Origin: an uncultured Collinsella sp.
GTDB lineage: Bacteria > Actinomycetota > Coriobacteriia > Coriobacteriales > Coriobacteriaceae
Reading direction: 5' to 3'
Assembly (NCBI GenBank): GCA_902490095.1
Contig: CABUCQ010000004.1
Span: 1-37,149, forward strand
Length of the DNA: 37,149 nucleotides
A model generated the notes under the pieces. The model saw only the letters and a program-made list of their open reading frames with translations, did not search any database and was not told where the DNA came from. Each line of letters begins with the position of its first letter. Within the stretch, counting starts at the first letter, position 1. A program made the translations under genes and the position numbers. This document shows, piece by piece, positions 31,263-37,149 of the stretch.

Positions 31263-31889
31263 ATGGCAAAGTTTGAAGTAAAGAACAGCGAGGGCAAGAA
31301 GGTCGCCGAGGCCGAGCTCGCCGCTGAGGTGTACGGCATCGAGCCGAACATCCACGTTATGCACCACATCGTCAAGTGCCAGATGGCCTCTTGGCGTCAG
31401 GGCACCCAGTCCGCTAAGGGCCGCTCTGAGGTTTCCGGTGGCGGCAAGAAGCCTTGGCGTCAGAAGGGCACCGGCCGTGCCCGCCAGGGTTCCATCCGTG
31501 CTGCCCAGTGGCGTCACGGTGGCGTTGTCTTCGCCCCCAAGCCCCGTTCCTACGCTAAGCGTATGAACAACAAGGAGGTCAAGCTGGCTATGCGCTCCGC
31601 GCTGTCCGCCAAGCTGGCCGATGGCGAGCTCGTGCTCGTCGACGACTACGGCTTCGAGAAGCCTTCCACCAAGGCTGCCGTCGCCATGCTCAAGGCTCTC
31701 GGCCTTGAGGGCAAGCGTCTGACCATCATCGTTCGCGATGAGGACGTCAACGCCTACCTGTCGTTCCGCAACATTCCCAAGACGTTCATCATCACCGCTG
31801 ACGAGGCCAACACCTACGATCTCGTCAACAACAACGCCGTGCTGATGCCCGCCGACATCGCCGCTCACTTCGGGGAGGTGCTTGCATAA
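31263..31889 (+). CDS. rplD: 50S ribosomal protein L4
   Basis: L4 lines the exit tunnel; in some bacteria it represses the S10 operon. The 208-residue product has the tunnel loop with GGGKKPWRQKGTGRARQGS and the C-terminal domain ending GEVLA. AAGGAG precedes the ATG. It abuts rplW (the next ATG follows its stop directly). Confidence 0.97.
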   Translation: MAKFEVKNSEGKKVAEAELAAEVYGIEPNIHVMHHIVKCQMASWRQGTQSAKGRSEVSGGGKKPWRQKGTGRARQGSIRAAQWRHGGVVFAPKPRSYAKRMNNKEVKLAMRSALSAKLADGELVLVDDYGFEKPSTKAAVAMLKALGLEGKRLTIIVRDEDVNAYLSFRNIPKTFIITADEANTYDLVNNNAVLMPADIAAHFGEVLA

Positions 31890-32177
31890 ATGACCGCCCA
31901 CGAGATCATCATCCGTCCGATCGTGTCCGAGCGTTCCTTCTCCGGCATGGAGCTGAACAAGTACACGTTCGAGGTCGCCAAGGATGCTAACAAGTATCAG
32001 ATCAAGGACGCTGTCGAGGAGATCTTCGGCGTCAAGGTCGTTCGCGTGAACACCCTGACGGTCAAGCCCAAGACCAAGCGCGTGCGCTATGTCGCCGGCA
32101 AGACCCGTTCTTGGAAGAAGGCCATCGTCACGCTGGCCGAGGGCGACACCATCGAGGTCTTTGGCAACCAGGCCTAA
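31890..32177 (+). CDS. rplW: 50S ribosomal protein L23
   Basis: L23 sits at the tunnel exit and docks trigger factor and signal recognition particle. The 95-residue product has IIIRPIVSERSF and the KVVRVNTLTVKPKTKR segment. It starts immediately after the rplD stop, with GGGGAGG inside the end of rplD as ribosome binding site. Confidence 0.97.
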   Translation: MTAHEIIIRPIVSERSFSGMELNKYTFEVAKDANKYQIKDAVEEIFGVKVVRVNTLTVKPKTKRVRYVAGKTRSWKKAIVTLAEGDTIEVFGNQA

Positions 32178-32195
32178 GACTCGCTGCTGTTGAGT

Positions 32196-32276
32196 GAGCT
32201 CATGCCTCCCAAAAAGGGGAGGCGAGAGCTCAAGGTTTTGGGCGTATAAAATGGACACGCCCGGAACCGTGTATAC
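32196..32276 (+). promoter_or_regulatory. Hairpin and shared motif between rplW and rplB
   Basis: The hairpin GAGCTC-AT-GCCTCCC (32196-32210) pairs with GGGAGGC-GA-GAGCTC (ending 32231) and is followed by AAGGTTTTGGG, a weak terminator shape. Next come TATAAAA and ATGGACACGCCCG...GTGTATAC (32251-32276), which matches the rplC promoter region at 23 of 26 bases. This suggests a transcription start or regulatory point inside the ribosomal cluster. Confidence 0.5.
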
Positions 32277-32356
32277 GTCCGGTGTCATCGCACCCGAGGC
32301 AGAACCTCGAATCCCTGTCTGCGATGGCTAACGGATTCCTATTGAAAGGGATTGTA

Positions 32357-33187
32357 ATGGCTGTAAAGCACCTTAAGCCGACCTCCGCTGGTAGGCGTTG
32401 GCAGACGATCTCCGACTTCTCCGAGATCACCTGCACCAAGCCCGAGAAGTCTCTTCTCGAGCCCCTGCCCAAGAAGGCCGGTCGTAACAACAACGGCCGC
32501 ATCACCACCCGCCACCAGGGCGGCGGCGTGAAGCGTCGTTACCGCGTGATCGACTTCAAGCGCAACAAGGACGGCGTGCCCGCCAAGGTTGCCACGATCG
32601 AGTACGATCCGAACCGTTCCGCTCGCATCGCTCTGCTGCACTACGCTGACGGTGAGAAGCGCTACATCCTGGCCCCCAAGGGCCTCGAGGTCGGTCAGAC
32701 CATCATGTCCGGTTCTGACGCCGACATCAAGCCGGGCAACGCTCTGCCCCTCGCCGACATCCCCGTCGGTACGCTCATCCACGCCGTCGAGTTCCAGCCG
32801 GGCAAGGGCGCTGCTATCGCCCGTTCCGCCGGTAACTCCTGCCAGCTGATGGGTAAGGAGGGCAAGTACGCTATCGTCCGTATGCCTTCCTCCGAGATGC
32901 GCCGCATCCTCGTTACCTGCCGCGCCACCGTCGGTGAGGTCGGCAACGCCGATCACTCCAACATCGTCATCGGCAAGGCCGGCCGTAAGCGTCACATGAA
33001 CGTGCGCCCGACCGTCCGCGGTACCGTCATGAACCCTGTCGACCACCCGCACGGCGGTGGCGAGGGCAAGAACCACACCTCTGGTCGTCCCTCTGTTACC
33101 CCCTGGGGTAAGCCGACGAAGGGCCTTCGTACGCGCAAGAAGAAGAAGGTCTCGAACCAGCACATCATTCGTCGCCGTAAGAAGTAA
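32357..33187 (+). CDS. rplB: 50S ribosomal protein L2
   Basis: L2 is needed for subunit association and peptidyl transferase activity. The 276-residue product has [16 protein letters not shown], the RNA-binding [18 protein letters not shown], and [14 protein letters not shown] carrying the conserved functional His. The frame is open from 32282, but the ATG at 32357 follows GAAAGGGA and gives the canonical start. A 179-base gap separates it from rplW. Confidence 0.97.
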   Translation: MAVKHLKPTSAGRRWQTISDFSEITCTKPEKSLLEPLPKKAGRNNNGRITTRHQGGGVKRRYRVIDFKRNKDGVPAKVATIEYDPNRSARIALLHYADGEKRYILAPKGLEVGQTIMSGSDADIKPGNALPLADIPVGTLIHAVEFQPGKGAAIARSAGNSCQLMGKEGKYAIVRMPSSEMRRILVTCRATVGEVGNADHSNIVIGKAGRKRHMNVRPTVRGTVMNPVDHPHGGGEGKNHTSGRPSVTPWGKPTKGLRTRKKKKVSNQHIIRRRKK

Positions 33188-33219
33188 TTTCGGATACCGA
33201 GTTTTAGGAGAAAGCACTT

Positions 33220-33480
33220 ATGAGCAGAAGTCTCAAAAAGGGCCCGTTCGTGGAGACTCGCCTTCTCTCGCGTATCACCGCGATGAACGAGGCTGGCAAG
33301 AAGGACGTCGTGAAGACCTGGTCTCGCGCGTCCACCATCTTCCCCGAGATGGTTGGTCACACCATCGCCGTCCACGACGGCCGCAAGCATGTGCCCGTGT
33401 ATGTTACCGAGTCCATGGTTGGTCACAAGCTCGGCGAGTTCGCGCCGACTCGTACGTTCCGTGGCCACAAGGCCAAATAG
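33220..33480 (+). CDS. rpsS: 30S ribosomal protein S19
   Basis: S19 is in the 30S head and contacts the 50S subunit. The 86-residue product [12 protein letters not shown]...[15 protein letters not shown] is of standard length. AGGAGAAAG precedes the ATG. Confidence 0.97.
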   Translation: MSRSLKKGPFVETRLLSRITAMNEAGKKDVVKTWSRASTIFPEMVGHTIAVHDGRKHVPVYVTESMVGHKLGEFAPTRTFRGHKAK

Positions 33481-33494
33481 GGGGTTAACCGTAA

Positions 33495-33866
33495 ATGGCA
33501 ACTAAGTCTATTGAAACTGAGGCCACCGAGGTTCGCGCCGTCGCTAAGTACGTGCGTGTTTCCCCCAGCAAGGCCCGCCTGGTGGTCGATCTGATCCGCC
33601 GCAAGCCTGTCGCTCAGGCCTTCGACATCCTCCACTTCTGCGACCGCGCCGTCGCCGTGGATGTCGAGAAGGTTCTCCGTTCCGCCGTTGCGAACGCCGA
33701 GAACAACAACGGTCTGCGTGCCGACAACCTGGTTGTCGCCGCTGCCTATGTTGACGAGGGTCCGACGCTTAAGCGCATCCGTCCCCGCGCCAAGGGTTCC
33801 GCTTCTCGCATTCTGAAGCGTACTTCCCACATCACCGTCGTCGTTGCTCCTCGAAAGGAGGCGTAA
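33495..33866 (+). CDS. rplV: 50S ribosomal protein L22
   Basis: L22 lines the exit tunnel and contacts all 23S rRNA domains. The 123-residue product has [16 protein letters not shown] and the C-terminal hook segment [20 protein letters not shown], which includes the tunnel beta-hairpin. A ribosome binding site GGGGTTAA lies before the ATG. Confidence 0.97.
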   Translation: MATKSIETEATEVRAVAKYVRVSPSKARLVVDLIRRKPVAQAFDILHFCDRAVAVDVEKVLRSAVANAENNNGLRADNLVVAAAYVDEGPTLKRIRPRAKGSASRILKRTSHITVVVAPRKEA

Positions 33867-33872
33867 AGCTGT

Positions 33873-34583
33873 ATGGGTCAGAAAGTCTACCCCACCGGCT
33901 TCCGTCTTGGCATCACCGAGAACTGGCGCTCCCGCTGGTTCGCAGAGAAGGATTACGCTAAGACCCTCGGTAACGATCTCGAGATCCGCAAGTACCTCGA
34001 GAAGCGTCTTTCCCGCGCAGCTGTCTCCCGCGTCGAGATTGAGCGCGCTGGCGACAAGGTGAAGGTCATCATCCTCACCGCTCGCCCCGGCGTTGTCATC
34101 GGTAAGAAGGGTGCCGAGATCGATACCCTCCGCACCGAGCTCGAGAAGGTCGCTGGCGTCTCCAAGGGCCAGCTCTCCGTCGACGTTGTCGAGATCAAGC
34201 GCCCCGAGCTCGACGCCAACCTCGTTGCTCAGTCTATCGCCGAGCAGCTCGAGGGCCGCGTTGCCTTCCGTCGCGCTATGCGCAAGGCTGTCCAGTCCGC
34301 CCGCAAGGCCGGCGCTAAGGGCATCCGTATCCAGTGCTCCGGTCGTCTCGGCGGTGCCGAGATGGGCCGTCGTGAGTGGTACCGCGAGGGTCGCGTGCCT
34401 CTGCACACCCTCCGTGCCAAGATCGACTACGGCACGGCTGTCGCCAGCACCACCATGGGCGCTTGCGGCGTGAAGGTCTGGATCTACCTGGGCGAGAAGC
34501 TCCCGGGCCAGCCTGTTCCCAACCCTGCACTCGAGGGCTCTTCCCGTCCTCGTCGTCGTAACTCCGAGAGGAGGGGTCAGTAG
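33873..34583 (+). CDS. rpsC: 30S ribosomal protein S3
   Basis: S3 lies at the mRNA entry and has helicase-like activity together with S4 and S5. The 236-residue product starts [18 protein letters not shown], has the KH-domain loop [14 protein letters not shown] and ends in a basic tail ([14 protein letters not shown]). AAAGGAGG upstream supports the ATG. The last base of its stop codon is the first base of rplP. Confidence 0.97.
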   Translation: MGQKVYPTGFRLGITENWRSRWFAEKDYAKTLGNDLEIRKYLEKRLSRAAVSRVEIERAGDKVKVIILTARPGVVIGKKGAEIDTLRTELEKVAGVSKGQLSVDVVEIKRPELDANLVAQSIAEQLEGRVAFRRAMRKAVQSARKAGAKGIRIQCSGRLGGAEMGRREWYREGRVPLHTLRAKIDYGTAVASTTMGACGVKVWIYLGEKLPGQPVPNPALEGSSRPRRRNSERRGQ

Positions 34584-35086
34584 TGCTTGCCCCTAAGCGT
34601 ATTCTTCACCGCAAGGTGCAGCGTGGCTCCATGAAGGGCCAGGCCAAGGGTAATACCGAGCTGCATTTCGGCGAGTTTGGTATCCAGGCTCTCGAGGCCC
34701 ATTGGATCACCAACCGTCAGATCGAGGCCGCTCGTATTGCCATGACCCGCTACATGAAGCGTGGCGGTCGTGTCTACATCACGATCTTCCCCGATAAGCC
34801 CATCACCAAGAAGCCTGCTGAGACTCGCATGGGTTCTGGTAAGGGTAATCCCGAGGAGTGGGTGGCCGTCGTCAAGCCCGGCCGCATCATGTTCGAGGTC
34901 AAGGGCGTGCCCGAGGAGGTCGCTCGCGAGGCTCTGCGTCTTGCACAGCACAAGCTTCCCATCAAGACCAAGATTGTTGCTGCTAAGAACGCTGAGCAGC
35001 GCATCGAGAAGGAGATGGCTGAGGAGGCCGCTCTCGAGGCCAAGTGGGCTGCTGAGGACGCCGCCGCCGCCAAGGAGGAGAACTAA
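34583..35086 (+). CDS. rplP: 50S ribosomal protein L16
   Basis: L16 helps to position A-site tRNA. The product is 167 residues, about 30 longer than the common 137: it ends in a Lys/Glu/Ala-rich helical tail ([20 protein letters not shown]). The core has [35 protein letters not shown] and the [16 protein letters not shown] loop. It starts with GTG overlapping the rpsC stop by one base; GAGGAGGGG is the ribosome binding site. Confidence 0.96.
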   Translation: MLAPKRILHRKVQRGSMKGQAKGNTELHFGEFGIQALEAHWITNRQIEAARIAMTRYMKRGGRVYITIFPDKPITKKPAETRMGSGKGNPEEWVAVVKPGRIMFEVKGVPEEVAREALRLAQHKLPIKTKIVAAKNAEQRIEKEMAEEAALEAKWAAEDAAAAKEEN

Positions 35087-35301
35087 TGAAGCCCGCAGAG
35101 ATTCGTGAGCTCTCGGACGCTCAGCTCGTTGAGAAGCTGAAGGAAATGCGCGCCGAGCTCTTTAACCTTCGTTTCCAGATGGCCACCAGCCAGCTGGACA
35201 ACACCGCTCGCGTCAACACCGTGAAGAAGGACATCGCTCGCGTCCTCACGGAGCAGCGCGCCCGCGAGATCGCAGCGGAGAAGTCCGCTGTCGCCGAGTA
35301 G
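35086..35301 (+). CDS. rpmC: 50S ribosomal protein L29
   Basis: L29 sits near the tunnel exit beside L23. The 71-residue two-helix protein has ELFNLRFQMATSQLDNTARV. The ATG overlaps the rplP stop by one base, and AAGGAGGAG lies upstream. Confidence 0.97.
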   Translation: MKPAEIRELSDAQLVEKLKEMRAELFNLRFQMATSQLDNTARVNTVKKDIARVLTEQRAREIAAEKSAVAE

Positions 35302-35317
35302 GACCTAAGGAGAGAAC

Positions 35318-35578
35318 ATGACTGATTCGCGTAACTCGCGTAAGGTCCGTACGGGTGTCGTTACCTCCGTCTCCGGTGCAAAGACCATTGTTGTCACCAT
35401 CACCGAGCGCAAGCGTCACCCCAAGTACGGCAAGATGATGACCAGCTCCAAGAAGCTGCACGCTCACGACGAGGAGTGCACGGCTGGCGTGGGCGATACC
35501 GTCCGCGTTATGGAGACCCGTCCTATGTCCAAGATGAAGCGTTGGCGCCTCATCGAGGTCGTCGAGCGCGCTAAATAA
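35318..35578 (+). CDS. rpsQ: 30S ribosomal protein S17
   Basis: S17 is a primary 16S rRNA binder with an OB fold. The 86-residue product has RTGVVTSVSGAKTIVVTI and DTVRVMETRPMSKMKRWRL. AAGGAGAG precedes the ATG. It is the last gene before a 118-base structured gap. Confidence 0.97.
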   Translation: MTDSRNSRKVRTGVVTSVSGAKTIVVTITERKRHPKYGKMMTSSKKLHAHDEECTAGVGDTVRVMETRPMSKMKRWRLIEVVERAK

Positions 35579-35605
35579 GCAGTCGCTCATACGACTTGTA
35601 CGTTT

Positions 35606-35671
35606 CCGAAGATGTGCGTATGCCTGGTTTGCATACCACAGGCCGCCTAAAGGCTGCGCACCTCTCTTCGG
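35606..35671 (+). promoter_or_regulatory. Three-way-junction-like leader upstream of rplN
   Basis: The outer stem CCGAAGA (35606-35612) with TCTTCGG (35665-35671) continues as GTGCG (35614-35618) with CGCAC (35657-35661). It closes over two hairpins: TATGC/GCATA (35619-35635) and GCC-TAAA-GGC (35645-35654). The ribosome binding site CGGAGGA follows. I do not recognise the family. Confidence 0.55.
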
Positions 35672-35696
35672 TTCTTAGTTCGGAGGAACATCTACC

Positions 35697-36065
35697 ATGA
35701 TTCAGATGCAAACCATGCTGAACGTCGCCGACAACTCCGGCGCTCGCAAGATTCGCTGCATCAAGGTGCTTGGCGGTTCCAAGCGTCGTTATGCAGGCAT
35801 CGGCGATGTGTTCATCGGTGCTGTCCAGGAGGCTACCCCTGGCGCCAACGTCAAGAAGAAGGACGTTGTCCGTTGCGTCGTCGTTCGCACCGTTAAGGAG
35901 ATCCGCCGCAAGGATGGCTCCTACATTCGCTTTGATGAGAACGCCTGCGTTGTCATCAACAACGATGGTTCGCCCGTCGGCACCCGTATCTTCGGGCCTG
36001 TCGCTCGCGAGCTTCGTGACAAGAAGTACATGAAGATCGTCTCGCTCGCTCCCGAGACCCTGTAG
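35697..36065 (+). CDS. rplN: 50S ribosomal protein L14
   Basis: L14 forms an intersubunit bridge. The 122-residue product [19 protein letters not shown]...VSLAPETL is of standard length with all family motifs. It follows a structured leader rather than being packed against rpsQ. Confidence 0.97.
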   Translation: MIQMQTMLNVADNSGARKIRCIKVLGGSKRRYAGIGDVFIGAVQEATPGANVKKKDVVRCVVVRTVKEIRRKDGSYIRFDENACVVINNDGSPVGTRIFGPVARELRDKKYMKIVSLAPETL

Positions 36066-36078
36066 TTAGGGGAGATAT

Positions 36079-36384
36079 ATGTATATCAAGAAGGGCGATA
36101 AGGTCCAGGTTCTCTCTGGTAAGGATCGCGGCAAGCAGGGCGTTATCCTGCGTGCTCTCCCCGCCGAGAACAAGGTCGTTGTCGAGGGCGTTTCGGTCGT
36201 CAAGAAGGCCGTCAAGCCCAACGCTGCCAACCAGCAGGGCGGCATCGTTTCGCAGGAGGCTCCCATCGATGCCTCCAACGTCAATCTCGTCTGCCCCGAG
36301 TGCGGTAAGGTTACCCGCGTCGGTCACGAGAAGGACGGCAAGAACAAGCTGCGCGTCTGCAAGAAGTGCGGCCACAAGTTCTAA
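36079..36384 (+). CDS. rplX: 50S ribosomal protein L24
   Basis: L24 is an assembly initiator of the 50S subunit. The 101-residue product has the KOW motif [18 protein letters not shown] and a C-terminal Cys4 zinc ribbon (CPEC, CKKC), as found in the Zn-binding form of L24. GGGGAGA precedes the ATG. A strong terminator follows; rplE, which comes next in most genomes, is absent here. Confidence 0.96.
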   Translation: MYIKKGDKVQVLSGKDRGKQGVILRALPAENKVVVEGVSVVKKAVKPNAANQQGGIVSQEAPIDASNVNLVCPECGKVTRVGHEKDGKNKLRVCKKCGHKF

Positions 36385-36410
36385 GCTGCCCGCAACATCA
36401 AGTTGCTAGC

Positions 36411-36446
36411 AAAGGCCCGGATGCCCCAAGGCACCCGGGCCTTTTT
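36411..36446 (+). terminator. Terminator after rplX
   Basis: AAAGGCCCGG (36411-36420) pairs with CCGGGCCTTT (36435-36444), with an inner TGCC/GGCA stem, followed by TTTTT. Confidence 0.93.
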
Positions 36447-36454
36447 CTATCCCT

Positions 36455-36625
36455 ACTCATTGGGGACATACTCATTGGGGACAGACTTAAATGAGTGGTC
36501 GTCGCTTGGCATTCATTGGGGACAGGCTTAAATGAGTGCCGTTGAAACGCCGGTAGCTGGGGACGTTCCCTATGTGCCGGCAGTTAGGGAAGTCCCTATC
36601 TGCCGGCAGTTTGGAACAGTCCTTT
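36455..36625. repeat. Cluster of GGGGACA-type REP-like repeats
   Basis: ACTCATTGGGGACA occurs at 36455-36468 and 36470-36483; ATTCATTGGGGACAGGC begins at 36511. Two copies pair with a downstream AATGAGT (36490-36496 and 36530-36536). They are followed by GGGGACGTTCCC (36559-36570) and two TGCCGGCAGTT units (36575-36585 and 36601-36611) around AGGGAAGTCCCT. No gene is present. Such repeats resemble the REP sequences mobilised by REP-associated tyrosine transposases; none is encoded in the window. Confidence 0.65.
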
Positions 36626-36723
36626 GATGGCTGCGCCCCCCAGAGGGGTGGAGTAATACAGCCTACTCTGTCTTTTATGGCTATGGTGTTCCGCCCTTTT
36701 ATGTTTCATAAGGATCGTCGCAT

Positions 36724-36771
36724 GCGCATTTACGCGCATAGCCTTGCGCGATAATGCGCATAACCGCGCAA
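36724..36771. promoter_or_regulatory. Phased GCGCA repeats and palindrome (operator candidate)
   Basis: GCGCA or GCGCG units start at 36724, 36734, 36746, 36756 and 36766, i.e. mostly one helical turn apart. The last three form an imperfect 28-bp palindrome: TTGCGCG (36744-36750), central ATGCGCAT (36754-36761) and CGCGCAA (36765-36771), all concentric. It lies about 130 bases before the oxidoreductase gene. Confidence 0.5.
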
Positions 36772-36902
36772 ACATCTGCCAACTATGGCTAAATAATGAC
36801 CGATAAGCAAATAAGCACGCAAACACGAGCAGATACGCGCGCAATTGTGCGAATATAGGGTTGTTAGAAATGAAGGACTTCCGATACCTCAGGAGGCACA
36901 TA

Positions 36903-37149
36903 ATGGCAGATTCCAAACAGGCTCCGCTCGACGCCGAAGCAGCCGCTAAGGCGGCATTTGTCTCGGTCCAGGACAAGCGATTCCCCAACGATATTTTTAC
37001 GGCTCCCGAGCTTCGTTGGGCTGTGATCGGGTGCGGCGTTATCGCCAACCAGATGGCCCAGTCTCTCGCTCTTGCCGGCCGCAAGCTTGCGGGCGTTGCC
37101 AACCGCACTCTGTCCAAGGCTCAAGCTTTTGCAGAGCAGTATGGCGTTG
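36903..37149 (+). CDS. Gfo/Idh/MocA-type NAD(P)-dependent oxidoreductase (partial)
   Basis: The gene is cut by the window end; 82 codons are visible. After a 35-residue N-terminal stretch comes a Rossmann fold start, LRWAVIGCGVIANQMAQSL, then VANRTLSKAQAFAEQYGV. The GxGxIA motif and the NRT...A..FA..YGV pattern are typical of Gfo/Idh/MocA sugar or cyclitol dehydrogenases. CAGGAGG precedes the ATG. The substrate cannot be told from this fragment. Confidence 0.85.
   Translation, partial: MADSKQAPLDAEAAAKAAFVSVQDKRFPNDIFTAPELRWAVIGCGVIANQMAQSLALAGRKLAGVANRTLSKAQAFAEQYGV

Overview
The window reads as a chromosomal segment of a high-GC Gram-positive gut actinobacterium of the class Coriobacteriia, most like Collinsella or a close relative. 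This is inferred from GC- and C-ending codons in highly expressed genes, strong purine-rich ribosome binding sites with some TTG and GTG starts, a Firmicutes-like type II fatty acid cluster using FabK, and actinobacterial-looking RNA polymerase and ribosomal proteins. No database was consulted.

Layout: (1) 1-1456: L10-type leader with attenuator, rplJ and rplL. (2) 1710-2618: galU, a stand-alone gene separating rplJL from rpoBC. (3) 2805-10996: rpoB and rpoC with promoter and terminator; the rpoC product carries an extra C-terminal domain resembling the RNA polymerase alpha C-terminal domain. (4) 11116-12778: an ECF sigma factor and a membrane anti-sigma-like protein, behind a promoter that looks autoregulated. 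(5) 13141-16737: rpsL, rpsG, fusA and rpsJ, with no tuf. (6) 16792-26922: birA on the minus strand, divergent from a complete fatty acid operon (fabH, acpP, fabK, fabD, fabG, fabF, accB, fabZ, accC and a fused accDA). (7) 26963-30147: an orphan PTS EIIC, a probable Mn-type CDF exporter and a histidine phosphatase. (8) 30386-36446: rplC, rplD, rplW / rplB, rpsS, rplV, rpsC, rplP, rpmC, rpsQ / rplN, rplX, broken by two leader-like gaps and closed by a terminator after rplX. (9) 36447-37149: a repeat-rich intergenic stretch with a palindromic operator candidate and the start of a Gfo/Idh-type oxidoreductase.

The genes join growth-linked functions: transcription (rpoBC), translation (ribosomal proteins, EF-G), membrane lipid precursor synthesis (acetyl-CoA carboxylase plus FAS II) and the biotin ligase that activates AccB. 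The ribosomal superoperon common in bacteria is here cut into separately started units.

The two most striking observations are: (a) a dispersed, highly structured repeat, present three times, each time just upstream of a ribosomal-protein promoter. Its conserved core sits inside a long inverted repeat; in the two full copies the arms are near-perfect yet their outer parts are unrelated, and the divergent third copy shows compensatory base changes. (b) An alpha-CTD-like helix-hairpin-helix domain at the C-terminus of RpoC that keeps the residues alpha uses to touch DNA.
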